Shown here piece after piece: positions 1 through 4,398 of a stretch of DNA of 5,120 bases (position 1 is the stretch's first letter; each line of letters starts with the position of its first letter). Origin of the DNA: Gammaproteobacteria bacterium (GTDB taxonomy: Bacteria > Pseudomonadota > Gammaproteobacteria > Steroidobacterales > SZUA-146); contig JABDLQ010000199.1 of assembly GCA_013002925.1 (NCBI GenBank), positions 1 through 5,120 of the forward strand, given 5' to 3'. The translations under genes were made by a program, and so were the position numbers. Below the pieces are notes generated by a model that was not told the origin of the DNA, made no database searches, and saw only the letters and a program-made list of their open reading frames with translations.

Positions 1-1017
1 CATCGGACCAATGCAGATGGCACGGTCACTGACCTGGTATCGCCTATCGCATCGTTGATCAAGGCAGTGTTGACAATCTTTGTTCTCATGGCCGTGCTGC
101 AGTTTTTTGGGCTGACCGATGTACTGGAACCCCTTAAGCAGATGGTCACCAAGTTCACCTCGGCGGTACCCAACATCGTGGGTGCAGGCATCATTACGTA
201 CGCCGGCTGGATCATTGCGAAGATCGTCTCCGAGCTTGTCGGTATTGCACTTGGTAAAGTCGATGAGCAATTGGCAGCCAAAACCGGTAACAGCGATCTC
301 AAGGTGTCAAAATTTGGCAGCGCATTCCTGTTCGCCGCGATTTTTCTGCCGATCGTCGTAGCCGCGCTGGGCGTGCTCGACATCCCCGCTATTTCTGATC
401 CGGCCTCCGCGATGATCAAAAAACTCATGGCAGCCGTGCCGAACATCATCGGCGCCGGGATCATTTTGCTGGTGGCCTATCTGGTGGCAAAGTTCGTGGT
501 TTTCATGCTGTCCTCGTTACTGCGCGGTATGAACGCTGATGCCTTACCGGCCAAACTGGGCGCCCAGGGCCTGTTCACTGAAACATTTACATTAACCAGC
601 TTTGTCGGTGGCGCGATTATGTTTTTCTCGATGCTCGCCGCTGCGACAGCCGCGGTAAATGTACTGGGAATCGACATTATCTCAACGATCTTCGCCCACG
701 TCCTCGATTTCGGCGGTGGCCTGCTCATCGGTGGTGTCATTCTGATCATCGGTAACTTCCTGAGCACGATTGCGTATGACAAACTCAGCGCCAGTGGCAG
801 TCGCGGTATGGCCAATATTGCCAGGGTCGCGATACTGGGCCTGGTACTGGCCATGGGTCTCAAGTCCATGGGTCTGGCCGACAACATTGTTAATATGGCG
901 TTTGGATTTACCATCGGTAGCGTTGCCATTGCCACCGCGCTGGCATTTGGTCTGGGAGGCCGCGAAGCCGCCAAAACCGTCGCCAACAACTGGGCATCCA
1001 AAATAACCCGGCAGTAG
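1..1017 (+). CDS. Mechanosensitive-channel-like membrane protein with conserved TM-helix repeats (5' end outside window)
   Basis: This is a partial gene: the frame is open from base 1 to the TAG at 1015-1017 (338 codons). A TTG at 55 could serve as a start, but the reading frame continues upstream through a plausible polar loop, so I read the true start as outside the window. The protein is almost entirely hydrophobic helices. A conserved helix recurs: VPNIVGAGIITYAGWIIAK at codons 56-74 and VPNIIGAGIILLVAYLVAK at codons 146-164, 90 codons apart. A more diverged copy (GGGLLIGGVILIIGNF) begins near codon 238. This is the pattern of the 'conserved TM helix' family related to MscS and to Pseudomonas CmpX. 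The C-terminus (AFGLGGREAAKTVANNW) resembles the glycine/alanine-rich pore helix of MscS, but the protein stops there and lacks the MscS beta domain. The inferred role is an inner-membrane protein in tension or envelope homeostasis; channel activity is unproven. Confidence 0.85.
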   Translation, partial: HRTNADGTVTDLVSPIASLIKAVLTIFVLMAVLQFFGLTDVLEPLKQMVTKFTSAVPNIVGAGIITYAGWIIAKIVSELVGIALGKVDEQLAAKTGNSDLKVSKFGSAFLFAAIFLPIVVAALGVLDIPAISDPASAMIKKLMAAVPNIIGAGIILLVAYLVAKFVVFMLSSLLRGMNADALPAKLGAQGLFTETFTLTSFVGGAIMFFSMLAAATAAVNVLGIDIISTIFAHVLDFGGGLLIGGVILIIGNFLSTIAYDKLSASGSRGMANIARVAILGLVLAMGLKSMGLADNIVNMAFGFTIGSVAIATALAFGLGGREAAKTVANNWASKITRQ

Positions 1018-1038
1018 TTCAAGGGTTTGAGTAACCGG

Positions 1039-1070
1039 AAAATGGGTCGGCTTTGCCGGCCCATTTTTTT
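1039..1070 (+). terminator. Strong rho-independent terminator
   Basis: The arms AAAATGGGTCGGC (1039-1051) and GCCGGCCCATTTT (1055-1067) form a 13-bp stem with one T-G wobble and a TTT loop. The 3' arm runs into a tract of seven T residues ending at 1070. It begins 21 bp after the stop codon of the channel-like gene. The A-rich 5' flank pairs with the T tract, so it could also work weakly on the opposite strand, but no gene converges on it. Confidence 0.93.
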
Positions 1071-1206
1071 GCCCTGAAACATGTTCGGTATCCCGTCGCA
1101 CCATTATATTTGTCCAGACCCCTTGCTCTGGCGACCGAGTTTACGAGAAGCAGAAAGGTCCAGACTCCAGACCGGATGTCTGAGAGGCATCGCGCCCTGG
1201 TCGATT

Positions 1207-1306
1207 GCGGACACCTGACAACCCGATTTGTACTTTTGGGTATCAGGCATTCACTCGCGGTCCTCTGACAACCCGATTTGTACTCTTTATGGTCAGGCAT
1301 ACACCC
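1207..1306. repeat. Two tandem copies of a 50-bp repeat
   Basis: Copy 1 is 1207-1256 and copy 2 is 1257-1306, in direct head-to-tail orientation and exactly 50 bp apart. Hand alignment gives 39 of 50 identical positions without gaps. Both copies share GCGG at the start, the identical core CTGACAACCCGATTTGTACT (1215-1234 and 1265-1284), and TCAGGCAT near the end. Each copy can fold back, because CTGA near the start faces TCAG near the end (CTGAC with GTCAG in copy 2). The identical core next to diverged flanks suggests an old duplication with selection on the core, or a dispersed repeat family. The function is unknown. Confidence 0.85.
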
Positions 1307-1373
1307 AATAAACCGATCACCACCATTGAAAGTCTGGCCAGCTCCAGCGTCCCCCCGTCATCACTTAATTGGG

Positions 1374-1379
1374 TATAGA
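1374..1379 (+). promoter_or_regulatory. Possible -10 box of a leaderless transcript
   Basis: TATAGA (1374-1379), followed by AT, resembles a sigma70 -10 element. It sits directly upstream of the ATG pair at 1385-1390. A start site 6 to 8 bp downstream would fall on or next to the initiation codon, giving an mRNA with no leader. I see no good -35 box at the usual distance (the region around 1350-1360 is C-rich), so this is weak. Confidence 0.25.
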
Positions 1380-1384
1380 ATGCG

Positions 1385-1552
1385 ATGATGCTGTTCGTGC
1401 TGATCATCGTTACCCTGCTGTCCATGTGGGTCTGCTACCAGATCGCCCGGTCACGCAACGCCAACCGGCTTTACTGGGTCATAGCGGGGTTACTGTTCGG
1501 CCCGTTGGCCATTCCGTTCGCCTGTTTTGCAAAACCGGTCGCCGACCCCTGA
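1385..1552 (+). CDS. Small two-helix membrane protein, 55 aa
   Basis: ATG at 1385 opens a 55-codon frame ending at TGA 1550-1552. An in-frame TAG at 1376-1378 excludes an upstream start, and ATG 1388 is an alternative. The product has a hydrophobic helix at about residues 2-18 (MLFVLIIVTLLSMWVCY), a short basic loop (ARSRNANRLY), and a second helix at about 31-49 that contains the turn GLLFGPLAIP. The basic loop between the helices predicts an inner-membrane hairpin with the loop in the cytoplasm. Small proteins with a basic loop followed by W..(A/L)G..FGPLA are common in proteobacteria, but I know of no assigned function. No clear Shine-Dalgarno precedes it; only GGG at 1371-1373 lies upstream. 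The clean two-helix topology supports a real gene; the missing ribosome binding site counts against it. Confidence 0.62.
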   Translation: MMLFVLIIVTLLSMWVCYQIARSRNANRLYWVIAGLLFGPLAIPFACFAKPVADP

Positions 1553-1680
1553 CAGACGTCAGCTGCATCAGAACTTGCCGTGGTTCGCCAACCGACCAAA
1601 GGTCAGTGCGTTCGCCTTTGATTCACCCGTGCAGAAGCAAGTCCCTGCATTATCCTTGTGCAAGCTTTTAGCTGTGTCAC

Positions 1681-1689
1681 TGCTATACT
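1681..1689 (+). promoter_or_regulatory. Extended -10 promoter of the nfeD-qmcA operon
   Basis: TGCTATACT (1681-1689) matches the extended -10 form TG-N-TATAAT with one mismatch. Transcription would start near 1696, giving a leader of about 22 nt that includes the GGAG of nfeD. The best -35-like hexamer, TTGTGC at 1656-1661, is 22 bp away and too far for normal spacing. Recognition would therefore rest on the extended -10 element. Confidence 0.55.
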
Positions 1690-1706
1690 AGCAACTGCAT
1701 AATTGT

Positions 1707-1710
1707 GGAG
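1707..1710 (+). promoter_or_regulatory. Ribosome binding site that fixes the nfeD start
   Basis: GGAG at 1707-1710 lies 7 nt before ATG 1718. It falls downstream of the alternative TTG codon at 1703, so it cannot serve that codon. This selects 1718 as the start. Confidence 0.75.
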
Positions 1711-1717
1711 ACCCGCG

Positions 1718-2149
1718 ATGACCTGGTGGGGATGGATGATCATTGGTGCTCTGTTGCTCGGTGCCGAACTGTTTGCCATAGATGCCCAATTTTACCTGGT
1801 ATTTCTGGGCGTATCCGCGGTGCTGGTCGGAACGGCGAGCCTGCTGGGAATCGCAATGCCCGAGTGGGTTCAGTGGATGTCCTTCGGCGTGCTTTCACTG
1901 GTTTTCTTTTTTACGTTCCGCAAGAGTCTGTATGAAAAAATCAACCGTGGGGCAAAAGGGTTTCGTGAAAATGTTGCCGGAGACACGGTGACGATCAATG
2001 CGGACCTCGCGCCTGGCGCTGATGCCCGCGTGGAGCATCGTGGCACTAACTGGACCGTGCGCAACATCGGCGACACGACGATTGCAGGCGGAACGCGGGC
2101 CGTCGTGGTTAAAACAGACGGCCTGACATTGCACGTCACGGCCACCTAA
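1718..2149 (+). CDS. nfeD: NfeD family membrane protein, short form (143 aa)
   Basis: This is the short NfeD type: three hydrophobic helices at about residues 5-20, 25-45 and 50-66, then a soluble C-terminal domain at about 86-143 with the NfeD OB-fold pattern. That domain has a G-D-T-V opening, a G-x-x-W segment (G109, W112) and a final beta strand. It lacks the ClpP-like serine protease domain of long NfeD proteins. The start at ATG 1718 follows GGAG and begins directly at the first helix (MTWWGWMIIGALLLGAELF). The family is almost always encoded beside a stomatin/SPFH gene, and here that gene starts 14 bp downstream, so the two are very probably cotranscribed and form a membrane complex. 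The E. coli equivalent is ybbJ, next to qmcA. The expected location is the inner membrane; the biochemical role is not well defined. Confidence 0.9.
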   Translation: MTWWGWMIIGALLLGAELFAIDAQFYLVFLGVSAVLVGTASLLGIAMPEWVQWMSFGVLSLVFFFTFRKSLYEKINRGAKGFRENVAGDTVTINADLAPGADARVEHRGTNWTVRNIGDTTIAGGTRAVVVKTDGLTLHVTAT

Positions 2150-2163
2150 TTACTGGCGGGAAA

Positions 2164-3090
2164 ATGGATATGGAATCACTCATCGTAGCCCTGGCGGTCG
2201 TTATTGTCGCCATCATCATACTGGTCAAAACGGCAGTCGTCGTACCACAACAAAACGCCTTTGTAATAGAACGTCTGGGCAAATTCAGCCGCACGCTGAA
2301 CGCCGGTTTTCACATTCTGATTCCATTTATCGAGCGCATTGCCTACCGGCATAACTTAAAGGAGCAGGCAGCAGATATTGACGAGCAAATTTGTATCACA
2401 AACGATAACGTTCAGGTCGGTGTCGATGGCGTGCTCTATTTGCAGGTACTTGACCCCAGTCGCGCCTCGTACGGAATCGGCAATTATATGTTCGCGATTT
2501 CACAGCTGGCACAAACAACGTTGCGTAGCGAAATTGGCAAGATTGACCTCGACCGTACGTTTGAAGAACGTGGCACCATCAATGCCAACGTGGTTGCTGA
2601 ACTGGATAAAGCGTCCGATCCCTGGGGCGTCAAAGTCCTGCGCTACGAAATCAAAAATATCAATCCGCCGCAGGATGTGCTGAGTGCGATGGAAAAACAA
2701 ATGCGGGCTGAGCGCGAAAAACGCGCCGTTGTGCTGACGTCCGAAGGTGAACGCGATGCAAAAATCAACGAAGCAGAAGGCGATAAACAACGCGTAATCA
2801 AAGCCTCGGAAGCGAAGAAAACGCAACAGATCAACGAAGCTGATGGTGAAGCCCAGGCGATCCTTGCCGTAGCCAACGCGACCGCGGAAGGCTTGCGCCA
2901 GGTTGCCGCCGCCATGACCGCCCAGGGTGGTTCTGAAGCCATGCAGTTGCGCATAGCTGAACAGTATGTCGCTGAATTCGGAAACCTGGCAAAGACGGGC
3001 AACACCTTTGTGGTGCCGGCCAATCTGGCGGACCTGACGACAATGATTGCGCTGGCGACTGATATTGCCAAATCCAAGCCGTCAGTCTGA
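2164..3090 (+). CDS. qmcA: QmcA-like SPFH/stomatin-type membrane protein (308 aa)
   Basis: An N-terminal hydrophobic anchor (residues 5-24) is followed by an SPFH/Band 7 domain (about 25-185) and a charged coiled coil rich in E, A, K and R (about 180-235). A hydrophobic C-terminal segment follows (about 282-300). Family hallmarks are visible: VVPQQNAFVIERLGKF at 26-41, a G-F-H-I-L-I-P-F stretch at 48-55, and DPWGVKVLRYEIKNINPP at 152-169. The length matches E. coli QmcA (305 aa). These proteins oligomerise into membrane-bound rings or cages and are linked to membrane microdomains and quality control. Here the partner is the NfeD protein just upstream, 14 bp away. The start is ambiguous: GGCGGG (2155-2160) is only 3 nt from ATG 2164 but 9 nt from the in-frame ATG 2170, so the protein may begin two residues later. 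No obvious intrinsic terminator follows. Confidence 0.93.
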   Translation: MDMESLIVALAVVIVAIIILVKTAVVVPQQNAFVIERLGKFSRTLNAGFHILIPFIERIAYRHNLKEQAADIDEQICITNDNVQVGVDGVLYLQVLDPSRASYGIGNYMFAISQLAQTTLRSEIGKIDLDRTFEERGTINANVVAELDKASDPWGVKVLRYEIKNINPPQDVLSAMEKQMRAEREKRAVVLTSEGERDAKINEAEGDKQRVIKASEAKKTQQINEADGEAQAILAVANATAEGLRQVAAAMTAQGGSEAMQLRIAEQYVAEFGNLAKTGNTFVVPANLADLTTMIALATDIAKSKPSV

Positions 3091-3333
3091 CAGCCGACAC
3101 ACACGCTCCTCCAGGAGCCAGCCAGCAGCCCTCGGGTCGTCCACTTTTCTTTGGTGATTAATCCGGGTAACGCCGAAACCGGTTTCACCCGTTGTTGAAA
3201 AAAATGTTGCGCTGCGGTTAATGCCTTCCGGCAAAGATGAAATTGAACCAGGCGACCGCCTTAACAGACCGGCCCAAAGATCTAAGGCATTTACTCAAAC
3301 GGTGCCGCTGTATTCCTGAATATCGTCAAACAC

Positions 3334-3438
3334 CCTGCACCCTGATTACTAATATCAGAAGTCAGAAGTCAGAAGTCAGATGGCAGATTCCAGATACCAG
3401 ATACCAGATACCAGATGTCTGATATCTGAACTCTGATA
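3334..3438. repeat. Heptanucleotide tandem array, 15 units with diverging sequence
   Basis: Read in 7-base steps from 3334, the units are CCTGCAC, CCTGATT, ACTAATA, TCAGAAG (three times), TCAGATG, GCAGATT, CCAGATA (three times), CCAGATG, TCTGATA, TCTGAAC and TCTGATA. C is at position 2 in all 15 units and G at position 4 in 14, giving a consensus close to NCWGAWR with no break in phase. Two blocks are perfect triplets (3355-3375 and 3390-3410). The final three units are TCTGA-type, complementary to the CAGA-type units before them. A 24-base near-palindrome therefore forms at 3405-3428: CAGATA/TATCTG and CAGA/TCTG around a TG centre, with one C-A mismatch. The period of seven argues against coding. 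Confidence 0.92.
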
Positions 3439-3442
3439 CCGT

Positions 3443-3470
3443 TTGAGATTTTTCCCGGTAGCGTTATAGT
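3443..3470 (+). promoter_or_regulatory. Sigma70-like promoter for the 186-aa gene
   Basis: TTGAGA (3443-3448) and TATAGT (3465-3470) are separated by 16 bp and differ from the consensus boxes at few positions. The predicted start site is near 3477, leaving a leader of about 65 nt before ATG 3543. The -35 box begins 4 bp after the heptad array ends, so the array occupies the position where an UP element or an activator would sit. Confidence 0.6.
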
Positions 3471-3490
3471 CATTACCAATCCAAAACAAA

Positions 3491-3512
3491 GTCAGGCCTG
3501 GTTTATCCTGAC
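3491..3512 (+). promoter_or_regulatory. Inverted repeat in the leader of the 186-aa gene
   Basis: GTCAGG (3491-3496) and CCTGAC (3507-3512) are perfect complements separated by 10 nt. They lie about 15 to 35 nt after the predicted transcription start, where a repressor operator or an RNA hairpin could act. There is no T tract, so it is not an intrinsic terminator. A 6-bp match at this spacing could be chance. Confidence 0.35.
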
Positions 3513-3529
3513 CACATGCAGCCAATCCT

Positions 3530-3536
3530 GGGGGGA
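3530..3536 (+). promoter_or_regulatory. Ribosome binding site fixing the start at 3543
   Basis: GGGGGGA (3530-3536) lies 6 nt before ATG 3543. An in-frame ATG at 3516 would place this site inside the coding region, so 3543 is the better start. Confidence 0.7.
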
Positions 3537-3542
3537 TTAATT

Positions 3543-4103
3543 ATGCCGGTTTCCTTGAGCAACGCCAAAGCAGCGATCCAGTCCATCAATAGCACCGGGT
3601 CCGGATTGTTTGATCTTTTGAAAAGAAACATAACGTTTCATGATGACAGTCATTGGTCCTATGAAAACGCCCAGGCGGCGATCGGTGCCGGCAAGGCAGT
3701 TTGTGGTTATTATTTTAAAGACAGTTTTAAGACTGCTTATGAACACAACACCAGCGGTGCACGCAAAGACCGGTTGAGTCGACGCGATAAAAAATCACAG
3801 TACAAACGCATCCAGGTGAACCAAAAACTGCCGGTCACCGCGATGGATTGCAGCAATATCGTGGTAGCGGCACTGAATGCCTCGAAGTCCGCCAGTTATA
3901 AACAAAGCAGCACACCCAACAGCCGGTTTTTATACATCGTCGAGATTCCGGACGGTTATGGTGGTGAAACGCTGAAGCGCAACGGTAGCAGCAGTGCCTG
4001 CCCGTATGTCGTACTGGTCGTCACGACGGGCACCAATTACCAGCTGACTACACATTTCCCGTGTGACCAGGCCTATTACGACCGGTTCAGCGATCTTACT
4101 TGA
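3543..4103 (+). CDS. Uncharacterised 186-aa protein, possible barnase-fold-type nuclease
   Basis: I do not recognise this protein with confidence. It has no signal peptide or membrane helix, so it should be cytosolic. The N-terminal half is predicted helical (residues 5-30 and 40-52), followed by a strongly basic polar stretch (about 74-89, RKDRLSRRDKKSQYKR) suited to nucleic acid binding. The second half looks beta-rich: FLYIVEIPDG at 129-138, YVVLVVTT at 155-162 and YQLTTHFP at 166-173, with four cysteines overall (54, 103, 153, 174). The ending V-x-T-T....Y-x-L-T-T-H-F resembles the terminal strands of barnase, where a T-T-D-H-Y segment carries the catalytic histidine. Toxins of the barnase/EndoU/colicin/RelE group end in a similar way. 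That resemblance is inference from a short motif only. The gene has its own promoter and ribosome binding site, and no immunity or antitoxin gene is evident beside it. Confidence 0.75.
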   Translation: MPVSLSNAKAAIQSINSTGSGLFDLLKRNITFHDDSHWSYENAQAAIGAGKAVCGYYFKDSFKTAYEHNTSGARKDRLSRRDKKSQYKRIQVNQKLPVTAMDCSNIVVAALNASKSASYKQSSTPNSRFLYIVEIPDGYGGETLKRNGSSSACPYVVLVVTTGTNYQLTTHFPCDQAYYDRFSDLT

Positions 4104-4116
4104 TGCAGGGGATTTT

Positions 4117-4153
4117 CTTGAATTCGTTTTTCATCAGGTTCGAGCGCTTTTTT
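4117..4153 (+). terminator. Weak possible terminator after the 186-aa gene
   Basis: CTTGAA (4117-4122) pairs with TTCGAG (4139-4144) with one G-T wobble across a 16-nt loop. It is followed after CGC by six T residues (4148-4153). The stem is short and AT-rich, so efficiency is doubtful. Its position 13 bp after the stop codon is what makes it plausible. Confidence 0.3.
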
Positions 4154-4290
4154 GTCTTCTGTGTCGGTAGACAGTAATGCATACCGCAATGGTCGTTTAT
4201 TTGATCGACTGCCAGGGTGTTGCATATATCATGGCCGCGGCTTTTACGTTCGATACGTGGTTGCAAAAAACCTGTTATGGCCCAGCGTAC

Positions 4291-4318
4291 TTGCCCTTAA
4301 CACATGACGGAGTACCAT
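4291..4318 (+). promoter_or_regulatory. Possible promoter of the PHP lipoprotein gene
   Basis: TTGCCC (4291-4296) and TACCAT (4313-4318) are spaced 16 bp apart and are moderate matches to -35 and -10 boxes. Transcription would start near 4325, giving a leader of about 75 nt that contains most of the inverted repeats described at 4319-4397. Confidence 0.3.
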
Positions 4319-4397
4319 AGGCAGAAACTGGCAAAGATCCAAAGACGGTTTGGAAACCGATGCTGTGACGCTTTGCACAAAAAACCGGAGGTTGCCT
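4319..4397 (+). promoter_or_regulatory. Structured leader with competing hairpins before the PHP lipoprotein gene
   Basis: Nested complementary pairs occupy this stretch: AGGCA (4319-4323) with TGCCT (4393-4397), GCAAAG (4331-4336) with CTTTGC (4371-4376), and CGGTT (4346-4350) with AACCG (4355-4359) around a TGGA loop. Alternatives compete with these. CCAAA (4339-4343) can pair with TTTGG (4349-4353), GGCAA (4330-4334) with TTGCC (4392-4396), and CGGTTT (4346-4351) with AAACCG (4382-4387), which touches the Shine-Dalgarno GGAGG (4387-4391). This arrangement would suit translational control by a riboswitch or RNA-binding protein, but it matches no riboswitch consensus I know. If transcription starts near 4325, the outermost 5' arm would be missing from the RNA. 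Confidence 0.4.
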
Positions 4398-4398
4398 C

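Larger units (their letters stand above)
1071..1384. other. Intergenic stretch without a convincing gene
   Basis: No reading frame here on either strand has both a ribosome binding site and a protein-like sequence. The open frames that cross it are composed partly of the 50-bp repeat translated twice. Apart from that repeat it holds short hairpins: CCAGA/TCTGG near 1115-1132, and CAGAC/GTCTG near 1169-1182 next to two adjacent CCAGAC heptamers at 1160-1173. It also holds a 7-bp inverted pair, ACCCAAT (1303-1309) and ATTGGGT (1368-1374), with a 58-nt gap. Confidence 0.6.
3091..3515. other. Intergenic region between qmcA and the 186-aa gene
   Basis: I see no convincing gene in these 425 bases. 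A 61-codon frame starting at ATG 3237 lacks a ribosome binding site, and its C-terminal third is just the heptad array translated. Short palindromes occur at 3105-3118 (GCTCCT/AGGAGC with CC between) and around 3166-3193 (CGGGT/ACCCG enclosing GAAACCGGTTTC). Neither is followed by a T tract, so no intrinsic terminator for qmcA is evident. The rest of the region holds the heptad array, a promoter and a leader hairpin, listed separately. Confidence 0.6.

Noticed and set aside
1019..1300. Minus-strand frames across the terminator and the 50-bp repeats
   Set aside because: The peptide repeats KSTNRVVR-like segments only because the DNA repeat is translated twice. The frame runs through the intrinsic terminator and has no start signal.
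1207..1306. CRISPR array or integron attC sites
   Set aside because: There are only two copies with 11 differences, no unique spacers of constant length, no cas or integrase genes, and no matched attC core ends.
1549..1562. CTGAC/GTCAG hairpin over the stop codon of the 55-aa gene as a terminator
   Set aside because: A 5-bp stem with no T tract after it. CTGAC and GTCAG also recur by chance elsewhere in the window, for example at the qmcA stop.
3237..3422. A 61-codon frame on the + strand
   Set aside because: It has no ribosome binding site, and its C-terminal third is the heptad array read in triplets, giving repeated QIPD-like residues.
4103..4174. A 23-codon frame whose ATG overlaps the stop codon of the 186-aa gene (TGATG)
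   Set aside because: It is very short, rich in F, R and V without pattern, and is spanned by the weak terminator hairpin and T tract.
4177..4320. A 47-codon frame (ATG 4177 to TAG 4318) between the 186-aa gene and the PHP gene, considered as a possible antitoxin or immunity gene
   Set aside because: There is no Shine-Dalgarno at proper spacing, the composition is not protein-like in any clear way, and it ends inside the candidate promoter of the next gene. Its location alone does not support an antitoxin.
4331..4376. Cyclic di-GMP (GEMM-I) riboswitch, because of GGCAAAG followed by a GACGC element
   Set aside because: The conserved GACGCAAAGC core is absent; the sequence reads GACGCTTTGC, which instead pairs with the upstream GCAAAG. 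Distances to the tetraloop stem also do not fit.
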